64,000 nucleotides of DNA from Mesoplasma lactucae ATCC 49193 (GCF_002441935.1 NZ_CP023668.1:186001-250000); one strand, 5' to 3'; positions 42,894-55,538 are shown, counted from the first letter of the stretch. Numbers and translations: made by a program. The notes: generated by a model from the sequence alone, not told the origin.

Positions 42894-42902
42894 TGCTATT
42901 AT
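42894..42902 (+). promoter_or_regulatory. Extended -10 promoter before the purine riboswitch
   Basis: TGC followed by TATTAT, 31 bases before the aptamer. Confidence 0.4.
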
Positions 42903-42932
42903 AGTTTTGTAACTGCATATTGAAATATATAA

Positions 42933-43062
42933 AAACTTATATAATCCAACATATCGGGTTGGAGTCTCTACCTAGCACCAATGCTAGATTATAAGTGACT
43001 TAATTACTTTTTAATTAGTAACCAAGAGAAGTTTTTTGATTTCTTTCGGTTACTATTTTCAT
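42933..43062 (+). ncRNA. Purine riboswitch (U74 type) with expression platform
   Basis: The aptamer (42933-42998) has P1 ACTTATA/TATAAGT, the conserved TATAATCC, P2 CCAAC/GTTGG, junction GTCTCTACC, P3 CTAGC/GCTAG and closing GATTATAAG. The base at the specificity position (C in GACTAT of guanine sensors) is T here, which by the known pairing rule predicts adenine. It lacks the junction changes of the Mesoplasma 2'-deoxyguanosine variant. Downstream, AGTAACC (43017-43023) pairs with GGTTACT (43048-43054), followed by ATTTTCATTTG: a likely switchable terminator. It controls the NCS2 permease. Confidence 0.9.
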
Positions 43063-43083
43063 TTGTAAGAAAGGAAAAATTTC

Positions 43084-44580
43084 GTGCCAAAAATTAAAAA
43101 ACAAAAAAAAGACTTCCATATTAGTTCATGAAAAGCTTGAAAAAATATCGAGAAGTATTTTAAATTTGATAATTTAGGTGCAACAATGAAAAAAGAAATC
43201 ATTGGTGGAATTACAACATTCCTAGCTATGATTTATATTCTTTCAGTTGAACCAGCAATCCTTAGTGGTTCTGGAAGTGTAACTGGTGATGGTACAACTA
43301 TGAATTACTTTGGTATTTTCTTAGGCGTATGTATCGCTTCATTTGCATCAACCTTTGTAATGGGACTATTTGCAAATGTTCCTTTAGCTTTAGCTCCAAG
43401 TATGGGAGTTAACGTTATGTTTGCGGTAAATATTGCCGGAGGAACTGGAGCTAATGGTCATCCTCCTACAATCATTGGGTATGAAGGAGCATTGATCGCA
43501 ACAATGATTTCATCAATCTTCTTCTTAATCTTCTCAATTACCCCATTAAGAAAGATTATCATTAACGCAATTCCTGAGCAATTAATGATTGCTATTGGAG
43601 TTGGAATCGGATTCTTCATTGCCTATGTTGGGCTTTCAAGTATTGGATGAGTAGCCCACACTGAAACTGGTTTACCAGTTGCTGACTTGGGTAGATTAAA
43701 AGATAACTATCCTCAAATCCTTTTAGGAACCGGATTATTCTTGATCATGTTACTATTCATGTTTATGAAAGTTAACGGAGGAGTTGCAATCTGTATTCTA
43801 ATTGGAACTGTAATTGCACTTATTGTTGCAAACGCAGGACCAAACCTGGCCGTTTCAAAAGAAGGAGGTATTTTCTATAATGCCAACTTCGTTGATGGTG
43901 GTGGTAAATGAGAATACGACTTCAATGGATTTGCTTCAAATATTAAAAATACTTGAAAAGAATTTACAAACGTAGAAATTTGAAATAAACCAACAATGTA
44001 TATTTCAATTTTCATCTTAATGTTCTTGAACTTCTTTGATGCAACTGGAACTATTACTACAGTTAACCGTCAATTAAATGAAGCTGCTGGAACTGATAGA
44101 CCATTAAGTCATGAAGCATTAATTATTGACTCAGGAGCAACTGTTGTTGGTTCTGCTGTTGGGGTTTCTCCAATGGGAGTTTATGTTGAATCAGGAGCTG
44201 GAATTGCCCAAGGTGCAAGAACTGGTTTTGCTTCAATCATAACTTCAGTCTTCTTCCTAATTTCAATTGCCTTATTCCCAATCTTTAAAGCTGTGCCTGG
44301 TTGTGTAACTGGAGCTGCCACATTATTTGTTGGAGTAATGATGATGGGTTCAATCAAAGACTTAGATTGAAAGAAACCAGAAATTGCTATTTCTGCCTTC
44401 TTTGCAATCCTATTCATGGTTGTAACTTACTCAATTGCTAACGGAATTGGAGTCTTAATTATTCTTTATGTATTAATTAAAACTTTCAAAAAAGAAGTAA
44501 AAGAAGTACCAATCACTCTTTGAATTGTTTCATTGATATTTATTGCCTACTTCATAGCTTACGCATTCATTCAATTATAA
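43084..44580 (+). CDS. NCS2/AzgA-type purine permease
   Basis: 498 residues from GTG 43084, 8 bases behind AAAGGA. About 12-14 membrane helices. KKEIIGGITTFLAMIYILSVEPAIL is the AzgA/PbuG entry, LALAPSMGVNVMFAV the substrate half-helix, NFFDATGTITTVNRQL and SPMGVYVESGAGIAQGARTGFAS the second repeat motifs; the family has similar NxFDTxGT and TYxESxxGI. This clade imports adenine, hypoxanthine or guanine. The U74 riboswitch upstream suggests adenine as the sensed base, which fits a mollicute that salvages purines. A terminator follows. Confidence 0.93.
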
Positions 44581-44586
44581 TTTTTA

Positions 44587-44618
44587 AACCTGAAATTCTT
44601 GAAATTTCAGGTTTTTTA
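44587..44618 (+). terminator. Terminator after the purine permease
   Basis: AACCTGAAAT (44587-44596) pairs with ATTTCAGGTT (44603-44612), followed by TTTT. Confidence 0.85.
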
Positions 44619-44633
44619 TTTTCAAAGTAGAAT

Positions 44634-44641
44634 GATATAAT
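44634..44641 (+). promoter_or_regulatory. Extended -10 promoter of mnmA
   Basis: TGA directly before TATAAT (44636-44641), 70 bases before the gene. Confidence 0.45.
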
Positions 44642-44674
44642 AATAACTATTAAAAACAACTAACTTATAGATAG

Positions 44675-45838
<1,164 letters not shown>

Positions 45839-45905
45839 ACAAGGTATTTTTACTATTAATGTTTTATAATAAATTATAAGTTCAAACTTTAAGGGAGATA
45901 TAAAC

Positions 45906-46529
45906 TTGAGTACAATAAACATAATCTTAATACTTGTGGTTGTTGCGATTATCATCTTTATTATCGTTACTACAATCACTGGGAAAAAAGCTTCTAAAAA
46001 AGAACGTTCAAAACGTAAAAAAGAAGTTCGTGAAGCAATTAAACAATATATTGCTGATAATGAAAACCAAAAGAATGTACGAGTAGACTTTGAAAAAGTC
46101 TATGCTCGTAAAGGTGCTGAATATAAATACCGTGACGTTTTTGACGTTGTTGTAGATTTAATCGAACCAAAAACTAACGAAATCAAAGAAACTCGTGCCT
46201 ACGAAGTTGAAGGTATTACCCAAAAAATAGATAAAAAAAATTACAATACTGTTTGAAAAGTAAATGGAAGTCTTGACTTAGATGAAACTAAGAGAAGAAT
46301 TGCGATTGCTGAAAAAGAAATTAAATTATCTAAAAAAGAAAAAGAAATTATTAAACGCGAAGAAAAAGCAAAAGAACGTAAAGCTAGAGAAGACCGTAAA
46401 AAAGAATTAGCTGAAGCTAAGAAATCTTCAAAGGAAAACAAAAAAGCATCAAAAAATGATGCTTCATTAGAACGACCAAACAAAGTTGTTGGTGAAAAAT
46501 TTGTTCCTTCACGTCGTAAAAACGATTAA
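45906..46529 (+). CDS. Membrane-anchored charged protein
   Basis: 207 residues from TTG 45906, the only start codon that fits GGGAGA at 45892. One N-terminal helix (residues 4-24, IILILVVVAIIIFIIVT) is followed directly by a strongly basic stretch (GKKASKKERSKRKKE), so the body faces the cytoplasm. Residues about 50-115 form a small alpha/beta domain (VRVDFEKVYARKGAEYKYRDVFDVVVDLIEP); the rest is a Lys/Glu-rich helix. TATAAT at 45865-45870. Not recognised; the layout resembles scaffolding or RNA-binding proteins but that is a guess. Confidence 0.78.
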
Positions 46530-46535
46530 TTCTTA

Positions 46536-46562
46536 AATGACCTTTCAAGGGTCATTTTTTTG
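46536..46562 (+). terminator. Terminator after the membrane-anchored protein
   Basis: AAATGACC pairs with GGTCATTT around TTTCAAG, followed by a T-run. Confidence 0.8.
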
Positions 46563-46592
46563 AGTAAAATTAACTTAGAATTGAGGGATTTG

Positions 46593-48770
46593 ATGATTTA
46601 TAAAACACATGTTGGAAAAGAAGATTTTAAAAGAGCATACACTACTTGTTTAAAAGAAGCTTGAATCTTACATTCCAAAGAAAACTTTAATATGGCAAAA
46701 AAGTTTTATGATGAAAAGCTTTTTCAATATAATATTGATCAAACAATTGATGATGAAGCAGATTTCAATGATGATGCTAGTGCAATTAACTTGTTTGAAG
46801 CCTTTAAACAAGCTTTTGAAACTGAAAAAGATATTGAATCTTTAGAAAAATGAAATAAAGCTTGAGAAGCTGAAGATGGTTTTGATTTTGAAGTTTATGC
46901 TGGAGATTCAATTGTTGATGGGAACGAAGTTGGAGAAAAAGCACGCGAACTTTTTGATTTAAAACTTTTTAACTATAATGAAAAACACAATACTAACCTT
47001 CAATCTTTAGATTTAGGTTATTTAACTTTCAAAGATGCTTTAAAAAGAACAAAAGAAGTTTTTAAAGATGCTAATAAACTAAGTCAATATAAATATATGT
47101 ATGAACCAGCTTTTGAATTTGATAATTCTAATTTAAGAACTCGTTGTGATATTTTAGAAATCCTTGATAATAATCGTGTGAATATTTATGAAGTAAAAGG
47201 GACAACCAAAATTAAACCTGATCACTTTTTTGACTTGGCTTACCAAATCTTTGTTTTAGAAAAAAACGGATTAAAAGTTAATAAAATCTTTTTAACTCAT
47301 TTAAATCCTGAATATGTTTATGGATGAAAACAATCTGTTGATATGAAAGAGCTTGGAAATGATGTTGCTGAAAAATATAAAGATGTAACTTATGAAGAAG
47401 TTTTGGATTATATTAAAGAAAATAATCTTTTAGAACCATTTACAAACGAAGCAGAAGAAGATGTTGATTTAGAAAAACTATTTATTTTAGATGAAAACTT
47501 TAAAGAACCAAAAGGTAAAGAACCAATTACTTTAAAACAAGCTTATCAAATGTTAAACAGTACTCATCCAATGAATACTTTAATTAGTAATTTAGCAGAA
47601 AAACTTGCTATGAGTAATGAAGAACAAGTCAAGTCATTATTTAAACAAAAAACCTGTATGACTAAAATGAGTTTCACACCAAAAAACGGTTGAAACTATG
47701 GTGAAGCTAAGGATTATTTAGAACCATATTGTTATCATGTGGTTCCTTATTATGATGCGACAAAAGATACAATTTTTAATTTAACTGGTTCATCTGCTTT
47801 TTCAAATCGTGATAAAGCAGAATTAGTGCGTGAATCTGGAATTGTTTATCTTTCAGACTTGGTTCATACAAACCTTTCAACTTTACCTGAAAAAGCTGGT
47901 GCAAAAGGAACTTTTAAACCGTTTTTAAGACCAGAACATGACCGAATTTTAGATGTTTATCGTGCTTATACTGATAATGGAAATGTTGGTTTTGATGAAA
48001 TTCTTGATACAAATCATTTAAATGAAATTTATTATGTTTTAAGTGAGTATAAAGAAGCTCAGAAAATTTACATGTATGATTTTGAAACTGTAAAATTTGC
48101 TGTACCAAGATTTTGAATTTCAAAATCATATCAACAAATTCCGTTTCAATATTCTGTTGATGTTATTTATGATGATAAATATGACTATAACCATCCAGAA
48201 ACTATGTACCATGATGACTTCTTACCAAAAGATAAAAGAAGTGATCCTCGTCCAGATTTTATTGTTAAATTTTTAAATGATATGCTTTTAAAATATGGTG
48301 AAGGTGTTTATGTTGCTTATAATAAATCTTTTGAAAAGTCAGTTTTAAAATACTTAGCAGTTAACTTTCCAAAATATGCTTTACCATTGTGTTATATTGC
48401 CAATCACACAATTGATTTAATGGACTTTTTTAAAGGAAAACAAGCAAATAAAAAAATAGAAAATGATAATAATCGTGAATGATTCTTGATATATCATCCA
48501 GATTTTCACGGAAGTTATTCAATTAAAAAAACACAACCAGCTTTAGAACCAGAATTTAATTACCATGATTTGATTATTAATAAAGGTGATAAAGCAGCGC
48601 AAACTTTTAGACAATTTGTTACTGGTGATTTAACAGATAAACAATGAGAAACAATTTGACCTGCAATGTTAAAATATTGTAATCGTGATACTTTAGCTAT
48701 GGTTGTTATTTTAAAACGAGTTGAAGAAATGTTAAAAGAATATGAAGAGGAGAAAAGAAATAATGAATAA
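46593..48770 (+). CDS. DUF2779-type protein: PD-(D/E)XK nuclease fused to DEDD exonuclease domain
   Basis: 725 residues. The N-terminal half has a RecB/Cas4-like nuclease core: RCDILEILDNNRVNIYEVKG (D near 185, E-V-K near 200). The C-terminal half has DnaQ-like exonuclease motifs: YMYDFETV (D and E near 496/498), YVAYNKSFEKSVL (about 572-584) and YCNRDTLAM (D near 699). This combination is that of DUF2779 proteins as I remember them. It suggests DNA end processing in repair or nucleotide scavenging. Start ATG 46593 behind GAGGGA. Its end overlaps fmt by 8 bases. Many TGA Trp codons. No Cas genes are nearby, so Cas4 function is not implied. Confidence 0.82.
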
Positions 48771-49734
48771 AATGAAAGTTGTCTTTTGTGGAACTCCTGA
48801 AATTGCTGCAGGAATTTTACAACAATTAATTGCTATGGATGATGTTGAAATTCTAGCTACAATTTCACAACCAAATAAACCAGTTGGAAGAAAAAAAGTT
48901 TTAACCCCAACTGCTGTTAAAACTGTTTCTGATGAAAATCAAATTCGTTGTTTTCAACCAACTAAAATTTCAGAAATTTATGACGATTTAAAACAATTGG
49001 ATTTCGATTTCTTAATTACTTGTGCCTATGGTCAATTTATTCCAACTAAAATTTTAAACTTAGCAAAAGTCGAACCATTAAATGTTCATGGAAGTTTACT
49101 ACCTCAATACAGAGGTGGCGCTCCAATTCAAAGAGCAATTATTAATGGTGATAAAACAACCGGAGTATCTTTGATGAGAATGGTTAAGCAAATGGATGCT
49201 GGTGATGTTTTTGCTGAACTTGAATGTGTCATTGAAGATAAAGATACAAGTGGAACTTTATTTAAAAAAATTGAAATTTTAGGACAAAAGATTATTAAAG
49301 ATAATTTATTAAAAATCTATAATCATGAAATTGAACCAATCCCACAAGAATCAAAATTTGTAACTTTTGCACCAATCATAACTTCAGAAGAAGAAAATAT
49401 TGATTGAACAAAATCAGCAATTGATATCTTTAATTTAACAAGAGGATTACTACCAACTCCTGTAGCTCATACTTTCATGAATCATGAACGTTATAAAATT
49501 GGAGCTACAAGAGTTATGAAGGAAAATGAATATTTTGTTACAACTATGATGGTTCACAACCCTGGAGAAATTCTTTCAATTGATAATGAGGGAATTATTA
49601 TTCAAACTGGAAATGGGTTTTTAAAAATCTTAGAACTACAAAGACCTGGTAAGAAAATGCAACCAGCAAATATTTACTATAATAATCACAATCTAAACGA
49701 CATTAAAGTTGGAGCAAGATTTGATACAATATAG
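48763..49734 (+). CDS. fmt: Methionyl-tRNA formyltransferase
   Basis: 323 residues. Formylates the initiator Met-tRNA with 10-formyl-THF. MKVVFCGTPEIAAGIL at the start and VHGSLLPQYRGGAPIQRAI (near 108) plus TGVSLMRMVKQMDAGDV are signatures. Start ATG 48763, 10 bases behind AGAGGAG, is preferred over ATG 48742 (no SD, inside the upstream gene) and ATG 48772. The C-terminal domain contains RPGKKM. Overlaps the preceding nuclease gene by 8 bases. Confidence 0.95.
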
Positions 49735-49774
49735 TTAACTAACAATAAAATGAAAAATAAAGAGGAGATAATAT

Positions 49775-50335
49775 ATGTCAGTTAATGATTTAAGACCTGG
49801 AACTACATTTATGCACGATGGAAACATTTATGTAGTTTTAGAACAATCTTTTTCTAAAACAGGACGTCAACAAGGTAAAGTAACTGTTAAAGTACGTAAC
49901 ATGCGCACTGGTGCTAGAACTGAAATGACTTTCACTGGAGGAGAAAAAGTTGATAAAGCAATCATCGATCGTGTTGATGTGCAATACTTATACAACGATG
50001 GAAATGATGCTTACTTAATGGACGTCGATACCTATGATCAATTTACAATTCCAATGGATACTTTGGAATGAGAAAAAAACTTTTTAACAGATGGACTAAT
50101 GTTAAAAATGACTAAATTTGGTGAAGAAATTTTAGGAATTGATTTACCAGATAAAGTTGAAATGGAAATCGTTGAAGCAGAACCTGCTGTTAAAGGTGAC
50201 ACTTCATCTGGTGCTCAAAAGAAAGCAAAAGTACAAACTGGATGAGAAATCCAAGTTCCTTTATTTATTAAAGAAGGAGAAAAAGTACTTATCTCAACTA
50301 CTGATGGAAAATACAGTGGTCGTTCTAACCAATAA
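49775..50335 (+). CDS. efp: Elongation factor P
   Basis: 186 residues. Relieves ribosome stalling at polyproline. MSVNDLRPGTTFMHDGNIYVVLE starts the KOW-like domain I; VRNMRTGARTEMTFTGGEKVDKA and the C-terminal IQVPLFIKEGEKVLISTTDGKYSGR follow. The loop that carries the modified residue reads SKTGRQQGK: aligned without gaps to KPGKGGA, the tip is Arg31 rather than Lys. That resembles the Arg-type EF-Ps (rhamnosylated by EarP in some bacteria), but no earP is in the window. SD AGAGGAG. Confidence 0.96.
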
Positions 50336-50344
50336 TTAAAAGAG

Positions 50345-50381
50345 AAGCAACATTAACACATTGGTGTTTTATGTTGCTTTT
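50345..50381 (+). terminator. Terminator after efp
   Basis: AAGCAACAT (50345-50353) pairs with ATGTTGCTT (50371-50379), with an inner AACAC/GTGTT stem. Confidence 0.75.
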
Positions 50382-50389
50382 GATATAAT
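50361..50389 (+). promoter_or_regulatory. Promoter of tig within the efp terminator
   Basis: TTGGTG (50361-50366), 17 bases, TATAAT (50384-50389). The -35 box lies in the loop of the efp terminator hairpin. Confidence 0.65.
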
Positions 50390-50426
50390 CTAATTTAGAA
50401 AAAACATGTAGAGAGGCTGAAAATAT

Positions 50427-51710
50427 ATGAAATTTACAGACAAAAAAACCGCAGATAATACACAAGGGGAATGAATCGTAACTGTTGATGGTGATGATTG
50501 AAAAAAAGCAATCGAAAACGCTAAAAAAACCTTATCAGAAAACGTTGAAGTTCCTGGATTCAGAAAAGGTAAAGCACCTAAATCAGAAGTTGCTAAACAA
50601 TTAACTCCTGCAAGAATCTACAATGAAGCATTTAATGAAGAAATCAGACCTGCATTTGATTTTGCATTAAAACAAAATTCAAAAATTGAACCAATGAACG
50701 CTCCAGTTCCAGCATTAACTAATGCAAACGATAATGAAGCTACAATTACTTTTAGTTTTGACTTAAGACCAGAAGTTAAATTAGGAGAATACAAAAACTT
50801 AGGAATTAAAAAAGAACCAATCTCAATTACTGAAGAAGAAATTAAAGATGTTTTAAATGAATTCCAACAACGTTTTGCAATGGAAGTTCCTCAACCAAAA
50901 GGAGCAAAAATTGAAAACGGTGATGTTGTAACCTTTGACTTTAAAGGATACATGGATGGAAAACCATTCGCTGGTGGAGAAGCTAAAGATTACAAATTAG
51001 AAGTTGGATCAGGACAATTCATTCCTGGATTTGAAGAACAAATGATCGGAATGCAAGTTGGACCAGATCAAAAAATCGAAGTAACCTTCCCTGCAAACTA
51101 CCCTGGAGAAATGGGTGGTAAAAAAGCTGAATTCGTATTGGATATTAAAGAAATTGCTAAAAAAGAATTACCGGCTATCGATGATGAATTAGCAAAAGAT
51201 GCTAACATGGATGGAGTTAAAACTCTTGATGAATTAAAAGCTCGTATCAAAGAAGATATGACTAAACAAAAAGAACAAATCGAAAAAAACAAACACGTTG
51301 ACAAAGTAATGGAAAAAGCTATTGCTAATGCTGATGTAACTGTTCCAAAATCAGCTATCCGTAGAGAAGCTAAATCATTGAAAAAACAATTTGAACAACA
51401 ATTACAACAACAAGGTATGACTTTAAAAGATTACAAAAAAGCAACTGGATTAACTGAAGAACAATTAGATAAAGACTTAGAAGAAGACGCTAAAATTAGA
51501 TTACAAACTTATTTAGTGGTTTCTGAAATTCAAGAAATTGAACCTCAATTAAAAGAAGTTACTGATGAAGAAGTTAATGAAAAATTAAATCAATTTTCAA
51601 AACAATTTGGAGTACCTGTTGATCAATTAAAACAATTATTACCAATGGACCAAATTAAAGCTGAAATTGCTAATGAAAAATTAATTGATTTCTTATATGA
51701 AAACAACTAA
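50427..51710 (+). CDS. tig: Trigger factor
   Basis: 427 residues. Ribosome-bound chaperone with peptidyl-prolyl isomerase. The ribosome-binding signature VPGFRKGKAPKSEV is near 45; the FKBP domain (about 150-235) contains GDVVTFDFKGYMDGKPFAGGEAKDY and FIPGFEEQMIGMQVG; the rest is the helical chaperone arm. SD AGAGAGG. A promoter is embedded in the terminator upstream. Confidence 0.96.
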
Positions 51711-51743
51711 TAATTAGTAAGCAAAATAATTAAATAAACTATT

Positions 51744-51776
51744 AAAACTAAGCATGCAAATGTTTAGTTTTTTAGC
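51744..51776 (+). terminator. Terminator after tig
   Basis: AAAACTAAGCAT (51744-51755) pairs with ATGTTTAGTTTT (51760-51771); its T-run runs into the CIRCE operator of lon. Confidence 0.75.
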
Positions 51777-51798
51777 ACTCTATTGTAGAAAGTGCTAA
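51772..51798 (+). promoter_or_regulatory. CIRCE operator of lon
   Basis: TTAGCACTC, nine bases, AAGTGCTAA: one mismatch to consensus. A TATGAT -10-like box lies just downstream (51803 or 51808). HrcA control of lon is inferred; it is known from other mollicutes. Confidence 0.92.
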
Positions 51799-51845
51799 AA
51801 AATATGATATGATTATTCTATACAAATAAGGAGGGCATTTTATAT

Positions 51846-54191
51846 ATGAATCCAAACAAAAAATATCCTTTGGTAATCACAAATACAGGGAATCTTGTCT
51901 TTCCAACTGCAGAAGGACCATTGGAATTTGTAGACCAATTTTCTCTTGCTGCAATTGAAGAAGCAATTAGCAAGTATGATGGAAAGATTATCCTTGGGAT
52001 TGAAAAAAATAATACCAAAAAAGATGAAGATGCCTCATCAAATCTATATAAATATGGGATTTTAGCAACAGTAAGCATTATGAAAAAATGACATGACGGA
52101 AGTTTAACTGTAATGGTTAAAGCAGAAGAACGTGTTGAAGTTAAAAATGTAGAAAAATTTGAAGATAAATTCTACATGGCAACTGCTGAAGAAACTAAAA
52201 ACGAAAAATTATCAGACTCTGAATTAGCTGATTTCAAAAAAGAAGCTGAAAGAATGATTAATCTTGGTGGAGACCGTGAAGAAGCTTTAGCAAACTTAAT
52301 CGCTTCTGATGATTTACAAAATAATGCCGATATTAATAAAACTTTATTAAAGATTTATACTGATACACCAGTAATTGATAAAGTAGCTGCAAATGCTATT
52401 TTCCAAGAATTAAACCCGTTAAGTCAAATTACTACTTTAATGCGTTTAATTGCTGCAACTATTGATACATCTGATATTGAAAAAAATATTAACAAACGTA
52501 TTAAAACTAAAATTGATGATCAACAAAAAGAATTTTATTTACGTGAAAAATTAAGAGCAATTAAAGAAGAATTAAATGAATCAGGTGAAGGAGAAGAAAA
52601 CAGTTTAGAAAGTTATAAAAAACGTTTAGAAACTGAACCTTATCCAAAACATGTTAAAGAAAGAATCTTATCTGAAATCGATAAATTAGATGGAATTCAA
52701 CCAACCAGTGCTGAAGCAAATATTCAACGTACTTATGTTGATTGAATGATGTCATTACCATGATGAGAAAAAACAGAAGATATTAAAGACTTAGGTTTTG
52801 CAAAAACTACTTTAGATAAGAACCACTTTGGTTTAAAGAAAGTTAAAGACCGTATCTTAGAACACTTAGCAGTAATGCAAAAAACTGATAGTGTTAAAGG
52901 ACAAATCATTACTTTAGTAGGGCCTCCTGGAGTTGGTAAAACTTCATTAGCTAAATCTATTGCTGAAGCAATGGGAAGAGATTTTGTTAAAGTTTCATTA
53001 GGAGGAATTCGTGATGAAGCTGAAATCCGTGGACACCGTAAAACTTATATTGGAGCTATGCCTGGAAGAATTATTCAAAGCATGAAACGCGCCAAAGTTA
53101 CTAACCCTGTCTTCTTATTAGATGAAATTGACAAAATGGCAACTGATTATAAAGGAGATCCTTCAGCAGCAATGTTAGAAGTATTAGATCCAGAACAAAA
53201 CAAAGAATTCTCAGATAACTACATTGAAGAACCTTACGATCTAAGTAATGTTTTATTCATTGCCACTGCTAACTATCCAGAAGATATTCCTGAAGCTTTA
53301 TATGACAGAATGGAAATCATTAACTTATCAAGCTATACAGAAATTGAAAAATTAAAAATTGCAAGAGAATATTTAGTACCTAAAGTTTTAAAAGAACACA
53401 ACTTAGAAAATGGTGAATTAATCTTCACTGATGAAGCTTTAGAAGAAATTATTAAATACTACACTCGTGAAGCTGGAGTTCGTCAACTTGAAAGATGATT
53501 ATCATCAATGGCTCGTAAATTTATTGTTAAAGAATTAAGTGGTGAATTAACTTCATTAGAAGTAACCCCACAAATCATTAATGAATATTTAGGAAAAAGA
53601 ATTTTTGAACACACTAAGAAACAAGAATCTGCACAAGTTGGGGTTGTTACTGGTTTAGCTTATACACAATTTGGTGGAGATATCCTTCCAATTGAAGTTA
53701 ATTACTTCCCAGGAAAAGGAAACTTAGTTTTAACTGGTAAACTTGGAGATGTTATGAAAGAATCAGCACAAATCGCTTTTGACTACGTGCGTTCTAACTA
53801 TAAAGAATTTGGAATTCCAAAAGAAATCTTTGAAGAAAATGATGTTCATATCCACGTTCCAGAAGGAGCTGTACCGAAAGATGGACCTAGTGCTGGTGGT
53901 GCTTTAACTACTGCAATTATTTCTGCATTAAGTAACCGTCCGGTTTCAGAAAACATTGGTATGACTGGTGAAATCACTTTAAGAGGGCATATTTTACCAA
54001 TCGGAGGATTAAGAGAAAAATCAATTTCAGCTGCAAGATCAGGATTAAAAGAAATTTTAATTCCAGCAGAAAATGAAAAAGATTTAGAAGATATTCCAGA
54101 TGAAGTAAAAGCAGTTTTAAAAATTAAACCTGTTAAAGAATATAAAGAAGTTTATGATGAAGTGTTTAACACTAAACATGACTTTAATTAA
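51846..54191 (+). CDS. lon: ATP-dependent protease Lon
   Basis: 781 residues. N-terminal substrate domain, AAA+ with [15 protein letters not shown] near 359 and the [26 protein letters not shown] block, and a Ser-Lys protease with DGPSAGG (Ser near 681) and the Lys in [12 protein letters not shown] near 724. It removes misfolded and regulatory proteins. SD AAGGAGGG. Trp residues at MSLPWWEK come from TGA. CIRCE upstream ties it to the heat-shock response. Confidence 0.97.
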
Positions 54192-54203
54192 ATAAGAATC
54201 TTT

Positions 54204-54234
54204 AAAAGTAACTAAAATTAGTTACTTTTTTATA
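54204..54234 (+). terminator. Terminator after lon
   Basis: AAAGTAACTA (54205-54214) pairs with TAGTTACTTT (54219-54228), then T-rich. Confidence 0.8.
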
Positions 54235-54266
54235 TAGTAAAATTAAACATAGAAAGAAGTGAAATT

Positions 54267-55511
54267 ATGGAACCATTAGCATCTTATTTAAGACCAAAAT
54301 CTATTAAAGACATTGTTGGTCAAAAACAACTTCTTGATAAAAATGGAGTTATTCAAAGAATGGTTCAGGCGAAATTCACTTCGAACCTAATCTTTTATGG
54401 GCCTCCTGGAGTTGGGAAAACTTCATTTGCCAATGCTTTAGCAAATGATTTAGGTAAAAAAGTTTATAACTTTAATGCTGGAATTGATAAAAAAGAAAAA
54501 TTAGACAAAATTTTAAAAGAAAGTTCAGTTGAAGATCCTGCCATCATCGTTATTGATGAAGTTCATCGTATGAACCAACAAAAACAAGATATCCTTTTAG
54601 AATATATGGAAAAAGGACAAGTAATTGTCTATTTCACAACAACTGAAAATCCATACTTTGTCATTAACCCAGCCATTCGTTCTCGTTCAACAATCTTAGA
54701 ACTGAATCCAATCTCAACAGATGATATTTTTGATTTCTTAAAAGAAAAGATTAAAAATAAAGAAATCAGCTTAGACATTGAGGATGAACCTTTAATGTTA
54801 TTAGCTGAAATGAGTAGTGGAGATTTAAGAGTTGCGATTAATAAAATTGAACTTTTAACAAAACTTTATCAAAACACAAAAATTGATATTTCAATTATTA
54901 AAAAAATCTTTGATAATCGTGGAAACCAAATGGGTTCTAAATATGGAGATACCTTCCATGATTTAAAATCCGCTTTACAAAAATCAATCCGTGGAAGTGA
55001 TGTTGATGCTTCACTTTATTATTTTGCAAGATTATTAGAACTTGGAGAATATGAAGCTTTAATGAGAAGAATGATTGTTATGTCATATGAAGATATCGGT
55101 TTAGCAAATCCAGCCGTTCCTCAGCATGTGGTAACTGCCACTCAAGCTTTTAGACAATTAGGAATGCCTGAAGGATTATTACCTTTAGGACTGGCGATTT
55201 GTGAAATGGCATTAAGTGAAAAATCCAATTCTTCTGCTTTAGCTAGTTGAGCTGCACAAGCTGATGTTAAGAAAGGTAAAGTTTATGACATGCCAAGTTA
55301 CTTAAAAGATGCTCATTATGCTTCTGCAAGTAAATTAAATAGGGGTGTTGGTTATAAATATCCCCATGATTACCCAAATGCTTATGTTAAACAACAATAT
55401 TTACCAGATCAATTAAAAGATAGAAAATACTACAACCCAAAAACTACTTCTGCTTATGAAAGAAAAGTTAATGCTTTGTATGAACAATTTAAAAACCCAG
55501 TTAAGAAATAA
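54267..55511 (+). CDS. rarA: Replication-associated recombination protein RarA (MgsA)
   Basis: 414 residues. AAA+ ATPase that acts at stalled forks. MEPLASYLRPKSIKDIVGQKQLL starts the family; Walker [15 protein letters not shown] near 45; Walker B with DEVHRMNQQKQD; sensor region VYFTTTENPYFVINPAIRSRS. C-terminal part has MSYEDIGLANPAVPQHVVTATQAFRQLGMPEG, typical of RarA. The end HDYPNAYVKQQYLPDQLKDRKYY is also family-like. Stop lies in the loop of the shared terminator. Confidence 0.94.
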
Positions 55512-55530
55512 ATCTTAACTGGGTTTTTTA
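55491..55530. terminator. Bidirectional terminator between convergent genes
   Basis: A 16-bp perfect stem, left arm 55491-55506 and right arm 55513-55528. The A-run at the left and T-run at the right allow function on both strands, ending rarA and the minus-strand lipoprotein gene. Confidence 0.9.
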
Positions 55531-55538
55531 TTATGAAA

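Noticed and set aside
42933-42998. 2'-deoxyguanosine riboswitch as known from Mesoplasma florum
   Set aside because: That variant needs C at the specificity base and a changed junction; here the base is U and the junction GTCTCTACC is ordinary.
46593-48770. Cas4/CRISPR association of the nuclease fusion
   Set aside because: No repeat array or other Cas gene is visible in the window; the RecB-like core alone is not evidence.
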